Shown: positions 24,580 to 34,532, counted from the first letter of the stretch. The stretch is DNA of 64,000 bases from Marinospirillum sp035271045 (GCF_035271045.1 NZ_DATESC010000002.1:1-64000), one strand, 5' to 3'. Notes: generated by a model from the letters alone, not told the origin. Made by a program: numbers and translations.

Positions 24580-25212
24580 TTATTCCTTAATGGTTTTTTG
24601 GGTATTACAGTCTGATTTTAGGTTTTTTTTGGCCAGAATAGTTCCCTGTTGCCGAATAAAGCGTTTTTCTAAGTATTCCCGCAAACGCACTGCAGTCAAC
24701 TCGATTTCTTCTTCATCCAACAAAATGCTTAGCATCACTTTAAGTGGTGCGTCGTCAACTAATCTTGGGTCTTCAAAACAATGCGTCAGGTTTTCAATTA
24801 AAGCGGCCTCACGATTATCGCAGTCTATCAGCCCCATTCGCTCTTGATAGTAATAATAAAGAACGGCTTGTTCTTGCTGTTCTGCTAACATTTCAGCTTT
24901 TAAAATATGCTCGTGCATTCGGTGCAAGGGGCCGTTTTCATTCATATCTGCTTTTTCTGCTAGGCGTTTAAGCTCATCACGCTGCCGCCTTAATTGTAAA
25001 GTATAATCTTGGTGCCAGTTTTCAAACTGTATAAAAGTTTTACGCCAATCAGGGTTAAAACGTAAGCGTTGTTGCGCTGTCCAAATCGCAAAAAACAGCA
25101 AATTAATATTGGCGCCACTGTCATCTTGAAGCTGTAAACAAGCATCTTTTATTCGTTTTAGCTGATAGAGGCTCAGCGAAAAACGCCAGAAAGGGTTATC
25201 ATGCAGCAGCAT
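24580..25212 (-). CDS. TIGR02444 family protein (DUF2390)
   Basis: Recognised by the N-terminal NPFWRFSLSLYQ motif and by position next to an ABC-F gene, where this family commonly sits. Soluble, mostly helical, with a tyrosine-rich segment (LYYYYQERMGLI). Function unknown. The ATG at 25212 with GAAGGA upstream is preferred; the longer frame to 25317 would overlap the divergent ABC-F gene. Only 43 bases separate the two divergent starts, so both promoters must fit in or overlap the coding regions. Confidence 0.85.
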   Translation of the reverse strand: MLLHDNPFWRFSLSLYQLKRIKDACLQLQDDSGANINLLFFAIWTAQQRLRFNPDWRKTFIQFENWHQDYTLQLRRQRDELKRLAEKADMNENGPLHRMHEHILKAEMLAEQQEQAVLYYYYQERMGLIDCDNREAALIENLTHCFEDPRLVDDAPLKVMLSILLDEEEIELTAVRLREYLEKRFIRQQGTILAKKNLKSDCNTQKTIKE

Positions 25213-25255
25213 TTTTTGTCCTTCAAATGATAGGAATAGGTCGGGAGTAGTCGTT

Positions 25256-27178
25256 ATGATGACATTAGCGGGTCTTACACTGCAACGCGGTGACTTACGT
25301 TTGCTAGAAAACGCCAATGTTAGCCTGCATTCCGGTTGGAAGGTAGGGTTAACCGGTGCGAATGGTGCGGGTAAGTCATCATTATTTAAACTGTTGCTGG
25401 GTGAACTTACACCGGATGCCGGTGAGCTGCAAATGTCAGGTTACGATCGCATTGCTTATATGGCACAGGAAGTACGCAGTTTACAGCTAGCGGCGATTGA
25501 TTATGTACTAGAAGGCCATCACGAATTAAAGCAAGTCGAATTGGATTTAGTGGCTGCTGAACAAGCGGGCGATAACCAACGCTTAGCGGAATTATATGGG
25601 CAATATGATTTATTACACGGCTATTCTAAAAAAGCTGAAGCCGAACAATTATTAGCAGGGCTAGGTTTTCCACAGGCAGTGTTTAATAATCCGGTGGACA
25701 GCTTTTCGGGTGGTTGGCGAATTCGTTTAAACCTTGCGCGTACTTTATTTATGCCATCCGATTTAATGCTGTTAGACGAACCCACTAATCACTTAGATTT
25801 AGACGCAACACTGTGGCTAGAAGGCTGGCTGCGTAGTTATCAAGGTACGTTGGTATTAATTTCTCACGACCGTGATTTTTTAGATAACGTCGTCGACCAT
25901 CTGCTGCACGTTGAAAATAAACAGCTGAATTTATACAAAGGCGGCTATTCAGCTTTTGAACGCCAACGTGCCGAACGCCTTGCCCAGCAGCAGTCTATGT
26001 TTGTTAAACAGCAGCGTGAAGTCGCGCACATGGAAGATTTTGTGCGCCGTTTTAAAGCCAAAGCCACTAAAGCTAAGCAAGCGCAAAGCCGCATAAAAGC
26101 CTTAGAGCGCATGGAAAGAATTGCACCAGCCCACGTTGATTCGCCTTTTCATTTTGTGTTTCCTGAAGCCAGCCAGTTTTCTGACCCGCTGCTGGTAATG
26201 CGTAAAGCCGATTTAGGTTATCCAGCCAAACCCGTATTAAGTGGCGTGGGTTTTACACTACACCCAGGCCAGCGCATTGGTTTGCTTGGCCCTAATGGTG
26301 CGGGTAAATCAACGCTGATTAAAACGCTGGTAGGCGACTTGCCACCAATAACGGGACAGCGCACCCAAGGCGAACACTTATACATTGGCTATTTTGCTCA
26401 GCACCAACTAGAAGCGTTAGATGTAAATGCTACGCCGCTGCTGCATTTACAGCGTTTATCGCCTGACGTTAGAGAACAAGAACTGCGTAATTTTTTAGGT
26501 GGCTTTGGTTTTCAAGGCGATGAAGTTTTGGCGTTGGTTAAGCGTTTTTCGGGTGGCGAAAAAGCCCGTTTAGCGTTGGCAATGATTGCTTGGAAAAAAC
26601 CCAACTTGCTGCTGTTAGATGAACCAACCAACCACTTAGATTTAGAAATGCGCCATGCTTTAACCTTAGCCTTGCAGGGTTTTGAAGGTGCGGTCATTGT
26701 GGTTTCGCACGACCGTCACCTTTTAAACAACACGGTCGATGAATATTGGCTGGTTGCTGATGGTAAAGTAGACAATTTTGACGGTGATTTAGAAGACTAT
26801 GCGAATTGGTTAAAAAGTCGCCAACAAGCTTTGCGCCGTATAGAGAAAGCCGAACAACCACAAGATGAAACAACAGCACCAGTGGTTAGTAAAAAGTTAG
26901 ACCGTAAAGAAGCAGTGCGTTTAAGGGAACTGTTGCGGCCTTTAAAAAAGGCAATCGAGCAACTTGAGCAGCAAACAGAAAAAATTCAGGCGCAATTAAA
27001 AGTGATAGAAACAACGCTAGCCGATGTAGACATTTACAGCGATAGCCAGCGTAAAGACGAGCTGCAACAGTTATTAAAAGACCAAGGGCGCTTAGAGCAA
27101 GAACTAGACGAATTAGAAATGCAGTGGTTAGAAAGCAGTGAGGCATTAGAACACCACACTGCTGAGTTAGGGCTTTAA
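25256..27178 (+). CDS. yheS: ABC-F family ATPase, YheS type
   Basis: Ribosome-associated ABC-F protein with two ATPase domains and no membrane segments. Walker A motifs are GANGAGKSS (first) and GPNGAGKST (second); signatures are FSGGW and FSGGE; Walker B with the ABC-F hallmark LLLDEPTNHLDL occurs twice. The linker contains KATKAKQAQSRIKALERMERIAPAHVD, typical of YheS. A C-terminal coiled coil (about 545-640) completes the protein. 640 residues, as in E. coli YheS. ATG at 25256 with a GGAG site. Confidence 0.95.
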   Translation: MMTLAGLTLQRGDLRLLENANVSLHSGWKVGLTGANGAGKSSLFKLLLGELTPDAGELQMSGYDRIAYMAQEVRSLQLAAIDYVLEGHHELKQVELDLVAAEQAGDNQRLAELYGQYDLLHGYSKKAEAEQLLAGLGFPQAVFNNPVDSFSGGWRIRLNLARTLFMPSDLMLLDEPTNHLDLDATLWLEGWLRSYQGTLVLISHDRDFLDNVVDHLLHVENKQLNLYKGGYSAFERQRAERLAQQQSMFVKQQREVAHMEDFVRRFKAKATKAKQAQSRIKALERMERIAPAHVDSPFHFVFPEASQFSDPLLVMRKADLGYPAKPVLSGVGFTLHPGQRIGLLGPNGAGKSTLIKTLVGDLPPITGQRTQGEHLYIGYFAQHQLEALDVNATPLLHLQRLSPDVREQELRNFLGGFGFQGDEVLALVKRFSGGEKARLALAMIAWKKPNLLLLDEPTNHLDLEMRHALTLALQGFEGAVIVVSHDRHLLNNTVDEYWLVADGKVDNFDGDLEDYANWLKSRQQALRRIEKAEQPQDETTAPVVSKKLDRKEAVRLRELLRPLKKAIEQLEQQTEKIQAQLKVIETTLADVDIYSDSQRKDELQQLLKDQGRLEQELDELEMQWLESSEALEHHTAELGL

Positions 27179-27207
27179 CTTTAAGCTATTGCTTATAAAT
27201 AAGGGCT

Positions 27208-27984
27208 TTAATCTTCTTGATAAACCATTTTACGATTCATGCCGCCATCGACGACAAACTCTTGCCCCGTCACAAAACTGGCTAAGTCAGAGGCTAGCCA
27301 TAAAACAACACCGGCTACGTCATCTGGCTTACCCATGCGCCCTACAGGGTGTTGTTCGTGATCTTGGTTAGAATGAAATGGCTCGAAGCGTGACGAGTTT
27401 TTTTGCCACTCACCTACTTCTATCCAGCCGGGGCTAATCATATTAACACGCACATCAGGCGCTAAGCTTATTGCCAGCGAGTGGTTTAAGGCTGCAACAC
27501 CACCTTTGCTGGCTGAATAGGCTTCTGTGTCGGGTTCTGATTGATTAATGCGTGTAGAGCCAATGTTAATAATACTGCCTTGGGTGGCACGTAAATCCGT
27601 TGCAGCGTGTTTACTGCATAAAAATACACCCGTTAAATTAACATCAAGGTAACGCTGCCAAACGCCTAAATCTAGGTCTTCTAACGCGCCAGAATAGGGG
27701 TTAGATAAACCGGCATTGTTGATTAATAAATTAATAGGCCCCATTTTTTTGTGGGTAGTTTCCATCAGTTCACGCACTTGATCTTCGCGTGAAACGTCAA
27801 CGGAATGAAATGCTACTTTGCCAAGCGTATCAAACAAGTGGATGCATTCAGTACCGGCTTCACCGTCAATATCGGCAATCATTACCTGCCAGCCTTGCTG
27901 TAAAAGTGCGCCACAGATAGCGCGGCCTATGCCTTGTGCGCCACCGGTCACTAAAGCAACAGGACGCGATTTGGATTCACTCAA
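27208..27984 (-). CDS. Short-chain dehydrogenase/reductase
   Basis: Classical SDR with the cofactor motif TGGAQGIG, NNAG, catalytic S in NIGSTR, and YSASK. The C-terminal PGWIEVGEW and GQEFVVDGG are standard. The TTG at 27984 with AAGGAG eight bases upstream gives MSESKSRPVALVTG; an upstream GTG at 28005 overlaps the dtd stop and has no ribosome-binding site. The substrate cannot be told from sequence. Lies 20 bases after dtd and converges on the ABC-F gene. Confidence 0.9.
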   Translation of the reverse strand: MSESKSRPVALVTGGAQGIGRAICGALLQQGWQVMIADIDGEAGTECIHLFDTLGKVAFHSVDVSREDQVRELMETTHKKMGPINLLINNAGLSNPYSGALEDLDLGVWQRYLDVNLTGVFLCSKHAATDLRATQGSIINIGSTRINQSEPDTEAYSASKGGVAALNHSLAISLAPDVRVNMISPGWIEVGEWQKNSSRFEPFHSNQDHEQHPVGRMGKPDDVAGVVLWLASDLASFVTGQEFVVDGGMNRKMVYQED

Positions 27985-28004
27985 AATAGAACTCCTTAAA
28001 TACA

Positions 28005-28445
28005 CTATTTACTTTCAAGTAAGAAAGTGACCGGGCCATCATTGATTAATTCAACCTGCATATTGGCACCAAACTGGCCGCAGGCAACTTGGGAGTGGCT
28101 ATTTCTAGCGCAGGTAAGAAAGTGATTATAAAGCAATTCGCCTTTTACGGGTTCTGCTGCTGAAGAAAAGCCGGGGCGTAAACCTTTGTGAGTTTCTGCT
28201 GATAAAGTAAATTGAGAGATCACCAGTAAGCCACCGCTAGTTTGCTTTAAACCTAAGTTCATCTTGCCTATATCATCGGCAAAAATACGATAACTTAATA
28301 CTTTTGCTAAAAGTTTTTCGGCAATCATTTCGTTGTCGGCTTTATCAACGCCTAAAAATACTAAAAGTCCTGCATCAATTTCACCAATAACGGCACCGTC
28401 TACCGTTACTTTTGCGCGACTAACACGCTGCAATAGTGCTTTCAT
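28005..28445 (-). CDS. dtd: D-aminoacyl-tRNA deacylase
   Basis: Removes D-amino acids mischarged on tRNA. MKALLQRVSRAKVTVDG, then FLGVDKADNE, QFTLSAETHKGLRPGFSSAAEP and the Gly-cisPro-like NDGPVTFLLESK at the C-terminus are all present. 146 residues, normal. Confidence 0.96.
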   Translation of the reverse strand: MKALLQRVSRAKVTVDGAVIGEIDAGLLVFLGVDKADNEMIAEKLLAKVLSYRIFADDIGKMNLGLKQTSGGLLVISQFTLSAETHKGLRPGFSSAAEPVKGELLYNHFLTCARNSHSQVACGQFGANMQVELINDGPVTFLLESK

Positions 28446-28606
28446 TTCCTATTGACTCCTATTGTTTTATAATTTTTATTATAAAAATTAATAATCAAAA
28501 AGGTTGATATTGATAAATTCATTTGTCATTCTTCACGCTGAAAATTAATTGAATGCGTTATTGTGGCTTAAATTTTTGTTGAAACCAAAGAATAGAGGGT
28601 AGAGAA

Positions 28607-29665
28607 ATGCTACTAAAAAAAGTGCTAGGAACGGCAGTCGCCAGTGTACTCGTTGCGGGTATGGTGGCTTGTGGTGGAAGTGAAGATAAAACGGCAACTA
28701 ACGCAACGGCTGAATCTAAAGGTCAGAATTGGCGTTATGCCCATGAAGAATATGAAAATGACGTACAAGATGTGTTTGCTTATAAGTTTAAAGAATACAT
28801 TGAGGCCAACTCAGCGCATTCTTTACAAGTTTTTCGCTTTGGTGAACTTGGTGAATCAGACGACATTATGGAGCAAACCCAAGCGGGTATTTTGCAATTT
28901 GTAAACCAATCACCCGGTTTTACAGGTTCATTGATCCCAGAAGCGCAAATCTTTTTTATTCCTTATCTATTGCCAGTTGAAGAAGCCCACATTATGGCGT
29001 TCTTCAAAAAAAGTAAGGCAATCAAAGAAATATTCCCCAAACTTTATGCTGAGCAGGGTTTAGAGTTATTAACCATGTATCCCGAAGGTGAAGTCGTCCT
29101 AACCACCGATGAACCCATTCGTTCGCCTGACGATTTGCAAGGTAAAAACATTCGTACCATGACCAACCCACTGCTGCTAGAAACTTACAAAGCGTTTGGG
29201 GGTATTCCCACACTTTTGCCTTGGGGTGAAGTGTATGGCGGCTTGCAAACGAACATTTTACAAGGGCAAGAAAATCCGCTGTTTTGGATTGAGTCGGGTG
29301 GTCTTTATGAAGTTTCACCTCATTTAACCTTTACGGGTCATAACCAATTCACCACCGCAATGATGGCAAATAAAGAATTTTTTGATGGTTTGTCGGCTAA
29401 AGATCAAACATTAATTAAAGCAGCTACTGATTATGCTTTTAACTACATGACTGAATACGTACCCGGTCTTGGTGAGAAAAAGCTGCAAGCGATTATGGAT
29501 GCTAGCGATGAGGTGACAGTCACGCGTTTAACCGCTGCTGAGCGCCAAGTATTTATTGATCGTGCGCCACAAGTTGAACAAAAGTTTGTTGAAATTACTG
29601 GCGAGTCAGGTCAAGCGTTACTTGAGCAATTTAAAGCAGATTTAAAAGCGTCTGCTATTCAATAA
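28607..29665 (+). CDS. TRAP transporter substrate-binding lipoprotein, DctP family
   Basis: Periplasmic receptor of a tripartite ATP-independent transporter. A lipoprotein signal (MLLKKVLGTAVASVLVAGMVAC) puts Cys22 at the lipid site, unusual because most DctP proteins are soluble. The DctP fold shows in GELGESDDIMEQTQAGILQF and in the ligand arginine region GKNIRTMTNPL, LPWGEVYGGLQTNILQGQENP. AGAGGG-type site upstream of the ATG. The ligand is unknown, most likely a carboxylate. Followed by DctQ and DctM. Confidence 0.93.
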   Translation: MLLKKVLGTAVASVLVAGMVACGGSEDKTATNATAESKGQNWRYAHEEYENDVQDVFAYKFKEYIEANSAHSLQVFRFGELGESDDIMEQTQAGILQFVNQSPGFTGSLIPEAQIFFIPYLLPVEEAHIMAFFKKSKAIKEIFPKLYAEQGLELLTMYPEGEVVLTTDEPIRSPDDLQGKNIRTMTNPLLLETYKAFGGIPTLLPWGEVYGGLQTNILQGQENPLFWIESGGLYEVSPHLTFTGHNQFTTAMMANKEFFDGLSAKDQTLIKAATDYAFNYMTEYVPGLGEKKLQAIMDASDEVTVTRLTAAERQVFIDRAPQVEQKFVEITGESGQALLEQFKADLKASAIQ

Positions 29666-29736
29666 CGTTTTGCGTTGCTAATAAAGTTTTGCGTTGCCAA
29701 GGAAGGCGACTGAAATTAAACAAGAGGTAGGTTGTA

Positions 29737-30306
29737 ATGGATGATTTTTCAAAGGATTCAGACGCAAATTTGCCCAGTATTTTAGGTCCTATCGACAAAG
29801 CAATCAGTCAGTTTGAAGCGGTTATTCTTGCTTTGGGTGTTTTGTTAATGGCACTTAATACGGTAGCGAATGTTATTAGCCGTTTTGCATTGGGTGAAAG
29901 CCTGTTTTTTGTAGAAGAAATTAACCGTATTTTAATTGTAATGATTACCTTTGCTGGCATGGGCTATGCAGCAAGGCAGGGGCGGCATATTCGTATGTCA
30001 GCTTTTTATGATGTTTTGCCTAAAATAATGCGCCGTTATTTAATGATTTTTATCGCTTTTACAACCAGTTTTATTCTATTTTTTTTAGGTTGGTTTTCCA
30101 TTAGTTATGTGCAAAGCACCTATGCTACAGGGCGCTTGCTTCCCACTTTAAGTATTCCTGTTTACCTGATGTTTTTGTGGGTGCCAGTGGGCTTCTTTGT
30201 GACGGGTATTCAGTATTTTTTTACCGGCATAAAAAACCTTTCATCTAAAACCGTTTATTTATCAACCCAAATACAAGATGGTTATGAAGATGAAAAGGAT
30301 ACCTGA
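29737..30306 (+). CDS. TRAP transporter small permease, DctQ family
   Basis: Four membrane segments in 189 residues, with RFALGESLFFVEEINRILIVM and AARQGRHIRM matching the DctQ consensus (W/FxEExxR and RxGxHIRV). Forms the membrane complex with the DctM subunit, which follows after three bases. Confidence 0.93.
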   Translation: MDDFSKDSDANLPSILGPIDKAISQFEAVILALGVLLMALNTVANVISRFALGESLFFVEEINRILIVMITFAGMGYAARQGRHIRMSAFYDVLPKIMRRYLMIFIAFTTSFILFFLGWFSISYVQSTYATGRLLPTLSIPVYLMFLWVPVGFFVTGIQYFFTGIKNLSSKTVYLSTQIQDGYEDEKDT

Positions 30307-30309
30307 CCT

Positions 30310-31593
30310 ATGATGATTTTAATGCTAGTGACTATGATTGTTTTATTATTATTGGGTTTCCCGATGATGATACCTTTAACTACAGCCGCAATTATTGGCT
30401 TTGTAATGATGTTTGATGGTTTTGGGCAAATAGATACGTTTATACAGCAGATGTTGGCTGGAATTAGGCCAACGGCACTTATTGCTGTCCCTATGTTTAT
30501 TTTTGCTGCCGATGTAATGACGCGTGGGCAGTCAGCTAATCGCCTAGTCGATTTAGTCATGGCTTTTATAGGGCATGTAAAAGGCGGCTTGGCAGTTAGT
30601 ACTGCCGCCTCTTGCACTTTGTTTGGTGCGGTTTCAGGCTCTACCCAAGCAACAGTGGTTGCGGTGGGTTCGCCTATGCGCCCTAGAATGTTAAAAGCAG
30701 GCTATAAAGATTCTTTTATTTTAGCGTTAATTATTAATTCTAGTGACATTGCTTTTTTAATTCCGCCCAGCATTGGCATGATTATCTATGGTGTTATTTC
30801 AGGCACTTCAATCGGCGAACTATTCATTGCTGGCATTGGGCCTGGTCTGCTTATTTTGTTAGTATTTTCTATTTATTGCGTTATTTATGCCACCATTAAC
30901 AAAGTACCAACAGAACCCCGTGCAAGCTGGTCTGAACGTTTAACGGCCATTCGCCAAGCGCTTTGGCCTTTGGGTTTCCCTGTACTTATTGTGGGCGGTA
31001 TTTATGGCGGTGTGTTTAGCCCAACAGAAGCGGCCGCTGCTTGTGTGCTTTATGCGGTTTTTTTAGAATTTATCGTTTTTCGATCCTTAAAAATGACCGA
31101 TATTTACCAAATTGCTAAATCAACCGGTTTGATTACTGCGGTGGTGTTTATTCTGGTTGCGGTAGGTAATGGCTTTTCGTGGATTATTTCTTTTGCACAC
31201 ATTCCTCAAACGCTGTTAGCAGGCATTGGTATTAACGAAGCAGGGCCACAAGGTGTGCTGGTTATTATTGCCACGGCCTTTTTTATTGCGTGTATGTTTG
31301 TTGATCCTATCGTGGTTATTTTAGTGCTAACCCCTATTTTTGCACCGGCGATTGCTAGCACAGGTTTAGATCCGGTATTGGTGGGCGTACTGATTACGTT
31401 AATTGTGGCAATAGGTTCAGCAACACCACCCTTTGGTTGCGATATATTTACTGCCATTGCAATTTTTAAGCGCCCCTATTGGGAAGTGATTAGAGGCACA
31501 CCGCCTTTTGTGTTTATGCTGGTGATGGTGGCAGGGGCAATTATACTCTTCCCACAAATCGCGCTCTTTTTACGCGACCTCGCTTTTAGATAA
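30310..31593 (+). CDS. TRAP transporter large permease, DctM family
   Basis: About 12 membrane segments in 427 residues. Typical DctM stretches are LLLLGFPMMIPL, ALIAVPMFIFAADVM, GGLAVSTAASCTLFGAVSGSTQATVVAVG and SSDIAFLIPPSIGMIIYG. It carries out sodium-coupled uptake with the two preceding subunits. Confidence 0.94.
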   Translation: MMILMLVTMIVLLLLGFPMMIPLTTAAIIGFVMMFDGFGQIDTFIQQMLAGIRPTALIAVPMFIFAADVMTRGQSANRLVDLVMAFIGHVKGGLAVSTAASCTLFGAVSGSTQATVVAVGSPMRPRMLKAGYKDSFILALIINSSDIAFLIPPSIGMIIYGVISGTSIGELFIAGIGPGLLILLVFSIYCVIYATINKVPTEPRASWSERLTAIRQALWPLGFPVLIVGGIYGGVFSPTEAAAACVLYAVFLEFIVFRSLKMTDIYQIAKSTGLITAVVFILVAVGNGFSWIISFAHIPQTLLAGIGINEAGPQGVLVIIATAFFIACMFVDPIVVILVLTPIFAPAIASTGLDPVLVGVLITLIVAIGSATPPFGCDIFTAIAIFKRPYWEVIRGTPPFVFMLVMVAGAIILFPQIALFLRDLAFR

Positions 31594-31646
31594 GTTCTTT
31601 TAGGCGGGTTTTGGTATATTTGTAACACTAAGCAGAATTAAATTTG

Positions 31647-31655
31647 TGGTATAAT
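31647..31655 (+). promoter_or_regulatory. Extended -10 promoter element before the antiporter gene
   Basis: TGGTATAAT is a TGnTATAAT extended -10 element, 36 bases before the GTG start of the K+/H+ antiporter gene. No convincing -35 box at standard spacing, as is allowed for extended -10 promoters. Confidence 0.6.
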
Positions 31656-31691
31656 TACCCTCTATTCTAGGGCTAAATTTGAAGAGCTGAA

Positions 31692-33413
31692 GTGGAAAAT
31701 CTGAATTCTTGGTTTTTGGTTATAGCTGTCCTGCTATGTATAAGCATTTTAGCCAGCGTAATTTCTGCACGTATCGGAATGCCATTGCTCTTGGTGTTTC
31801 TGGCAGTAGGTATGCTGGCTGGTGAAGACGGTGTCGGCGGTTTAAAATTTGCCAGCTTTGAAGCGGCTTATGTAATAGGCAATTTAGCACTAGCGATAAT
31901 TTTGCTAGATGGTGGAATGCGAACCCGCATGAAAACTTTTCGGGTGGGTTTGCGTCCTGCATTAGTTTTAGCCACTTTAGGTGTTTTGGTTACTTCAGGG
32001 TTAACCGGTTTGTTAGCCATGTGGATTTTTAAGCTATCTTTATTAGAAGGCTTATTAGTGGGTGCGATTGTAGGCTCTACTGACGCTGCTGCGGTGTTTT
32101 CTATGCTTAGCGGTAAAGGTGTTAGCCTAAATGAGCGTGTTAGCGCCACGCTAGAAATAGAATCAGGTACCAACGATCCGATGGCAATTTTTTTAACCAT
32201 CACCTTAATTACGTTACTAACCCAAGACACACCCAGCCTAATGAGTGCCTTACTGATGTTTTTGCAACAGTTTGGCATAGGTATTCCAATGGGTATTGTG
32301 GGCGGTTGGTTCTTTGGCAAAGTATTAAAAAAGCTACAGCTTTCGACTGGTTTTTATCCTCTGCTCATAACGGGTGCTGGTTTAGCCTTATTTGCTACCA
32401 CTAATATGCTGGGCGGTAGTGGCTTTTTAGCTATTTATTTAGCCGGCTTAATGATAGGTAATAGCCGTTCGGCCAAGCTAGAACACATTTTACCAGTACA
32501 CGATGGTTTTGCTTGGCTAAGTCAAATTGGTTTGTTTTTAATTTTAGGTTTGCTGGTTACGCCGCACGAAATGCTAGCAACCGCAGTTCCGGCAACGCTC
32601 TTGTCGATTGGGATGATTTTAGTGGTGCGCCCAATTGCTGTACTGCTGTGCATAAAGCCCTTTTTCAAATTCAATTGGCGTGAATTAACCTTTATATCTT
32701 GGGTGGGTTTGCGCGGTGCAGTGCCCATTGTATTGGCGATTTTTCCTGTGATTGGCAATGTTGAAAATGCCAGTCTGTACTTTAATATCGCCTTTTTTGT
32801 GGTGTTGATGTCGCTTTTAGTACAAGGTGCTAGCCTGCCTTGGGTAGCGCGTTGGTTAAAGGTGGAAGTGCCAACAGGTTTTATGCCTAAAAACCGGACT
32901 TTATTGGGTGTTTTTCCTGAAGATGACTTTGAAACTTTTGTTTATTCGGTCAATAGCGGCACGTTAGACGGGGTTGAGTTGCGTTGCTTACGCTTTCCAT
33001 CAGGGGCGCGTATTGCCGCTTTGTTTCGTAATAAGCAACTGATCCACCCTTCAGGCAGTACCCAGCTTAAAGAAGGCGACCAGTTGTGCGTGATTGGCCG
33101 TGAATCGGATTTACCCATTTTAAGTAAAATGTTTAACGGTGAGTCTCAGCCAGATAAAGAAAAGAATCGTAATTTTTTTGGTGATTTTACCTTGTCGGGT
33201 GATGCACCTTTAAAAGACGTTGCCGATCTGTACGGATTGACCATTAGTCCCGATCAAGAAGGCTTAACACTGAGTGAATTATTAGTGCGGCGCTTTGGTG
33301 GGCAAACCGTAGTCGGCGACCAAATGGAATGGCACGGCATACGCTGGGTGGTGGTTAACGTAGAAAATAACCAAATAAAGCAGGTGGGTCTTAAAGCTTT
33401 AAATAGCGGTTAA
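31692..33413 (+). CDS. K+/H+ antiporter, NhaP2/CvrA type (CPA1 family)
   Basis: About 12-13 membrane segments in the first 400 residues with CPA1 motifs LLDGGMRTRMKTF, GSTDAAAVFSML, ESGTNDPMAIFLT and WVGLRGAVPIVLA, then a cytoplasmic RCK-C (TrkA-C) domain with IAALFRNKQLIHPSGSTQLK and an additional C-terminal domain. This is the NhaP2 arrangement; E. coli CvrA is of similar length. GTG start at 31692 with GAAGAG upstream. Helps expel K+ under osmotic or alkaline conditions. Its stop overlaps the convergent DUF1513 gene by 15 bases. Confidence 0.9.
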   Translation: MENLNSWFLVIAVLLCISILASVISARIGMPLLLVFLAVGMLAGEDGVGGLKFASFEAAYVIGNLALAIILLDGGMRTRMKTFRVGLRPALVLATLGVLVTSGLTGLLAMWIFKLSLLEGLLVGAIVGSTDAAAVFSMLSGKGVSLNERVSATLEIESGTNDPMAIFLTITLITLLTQDTPSLMSALLMFLQQFGIGIPMGIVGGWFFGKVLKKLQLSTGFYPLLITGAGLALFATTNMLGGSGFLAIYLAGLMIGNSRSAKLEHILPVHDGFAWLSQIGLFLILGLLVTPHEMLATAVPATLLSIGMILVVRPIAVLLCIKPFFKFNWRELTFISWVGLRGAVPIVLAIFPVIGNVENASLYFNIAFFVVLMSLLVQGASLPWVARWLKVEVPTGFMPKNRTLLGVFPEDDFETFVYSVNSGTLDGVELRCLRFPSGARIAALFRNKQLIHPSGSTQLKEGDQLCVIGRESDLPILSKMFNGESQPDKEKNRNFFGDFTLSGDAPLKDVADLYGLTISPDQEGLTLSELLVRRFGGQTVVGDQMEWHGIRWVVVNVENNQIKQVGLKALNSG

Positions 33414-34532
33414 GTGATTATCCCAGTGCAATCGTTGGCCTTTTTCTAGGTGAATTAACTGGCGTTCGCCGCTGTGTGCGTTCAGTTGATATACCTTGCC
33501 TTGCCCGTTGCTGACTAAAAACTCACCAGCAATCGCTGCTGCTGCAACGCCACACCCATCTGCCACATAAACGCTTGATAAAAATTGGCGCTGCTGCATA
33601 TCCCAAAACATCACCTGATTACCGCGTGGTGCAGAAACCGCAGCAAATTGCCCGCTGCTATCAAAACAGGCGCTGCCGCAATATTGCTGTAACTGGCTAC
33701 GAATCAGTTCAGGTATGTCTAATACTTGCAGCTTTGTACCTTGTTGGTGCGCCAACACTAAAGGCACTGGGTTGGCTGGGTTGCCTTGGTATTGCAGCGC
33801 CACAATCACCTGCCCATTCGCAGCCACATCTAAATGGCGAATGCTGCACTGGTGAAATTCATCAGCTAGCTGGTGTGTTGCCAGTAGCTTACCGCTGCTG
33901 CTATCTAGGTAGGTTAACGAAGACTGCATGGTGTCTAGGTTAAGCTTTTCTCGCCCTGCTGTTTTAATACCGCCATTCGCCACCACCAGTGTTTTACCAT
34001 CGGGCATCCATAAAAACTCATGGGGTTCTACACCGCCGGTTAACAACTCGCCTACCACAGCAAAATTTTGCGCTAAATCACGCACCACCAAGCGCCCTTG
34101 CTCATTAGTTGGCTCTTTTTTATTAGTGAATTGCTCACTGGTATAAAGGTAGCGTCCATCGGGCGACAGCAGCGCATGACCTTGCAAAAAATAACCCGTT
34201 TGGGGAGTTAAAGCAGCAACAGGCTGCTGGTTACGGTAATCATAAATATCAATAAATTTGCCAGGCCGCCGCGCAATGGTAAACAGCCAACCGCGTGTTG
34301 AGTCAGCTAAAACATGGTGCGCTCTGGAAGGTAGCAAGTGAGTGATTTGTGCTTGCCCTTGTGCGTTAAAAAAACTTAGCGCATAGCCGCCTTGACTGTT
34401 TTTAGCCGCTGAAGCATAAAGTCGCTGTTTTTCTTTAGCGTTAACAACCGGCATTTGTGCTAATAAAGGTGCTGCTGCTAACCAGCCCAGCAGTTGACGG
34501 CGGTTAATACCTTGCAACGGATTAGTCCCCAT
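33399..34532 (-). CDS. DUF1513 protein, probable Tat-exported beta-propeller
   Basis: An RR signal (NRRQLLGWLAAAPLLAQ) suggests Tat export. The remainder is a repeated-strand protein with seven-bladed propeller character: FLQGHALLSPDGRYLYTSE, VEPHEFLWMPDGKTLVVANGG and CSIRHLDV are DUF1513 landmarks. The ATG at 34532 overlaps the imelysin stop by 11 bases; a start at 34562 is also possible. Always found beside imelysin and di-haem oxidoreductase genes in such clusters, which suggests a periplasmic partner in the same process. Confidence 0.88.
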   Translation of the reverse strand: MGTNPLQGINRRQLLGWLAAAPLLAQMPVVNAKEKQRLYASAAKNSQGGYALSFFNAQGQAQITHLLPSRAHHVLADSTRGWLFTIARRPGKFIDIYDYRNQQPVAALTPQTGYFLQGHALLSPDGRYLYTSEQFTNKKEPTNEQGRLVVRDLAQNFAVVGELLTGGVEPHEFLWMPDGKTLVVANGGIKTAGREKLNLDTMQSSLTYLDSSSGKLLATHQLADEFHQCSIRHLDVAANGQVIVALQYQGNPANPVPLVLAHQQGTKLQVLDIPELIRSQLQQYCGSACFDSSGQFAAVSAPRGNQVMFWDMQQRQFLSSVYVADGCGVAAAAIAGEFLVSNGQGKVYQLNAHSGERQLIHLEKGQRLHWDNHLTAI

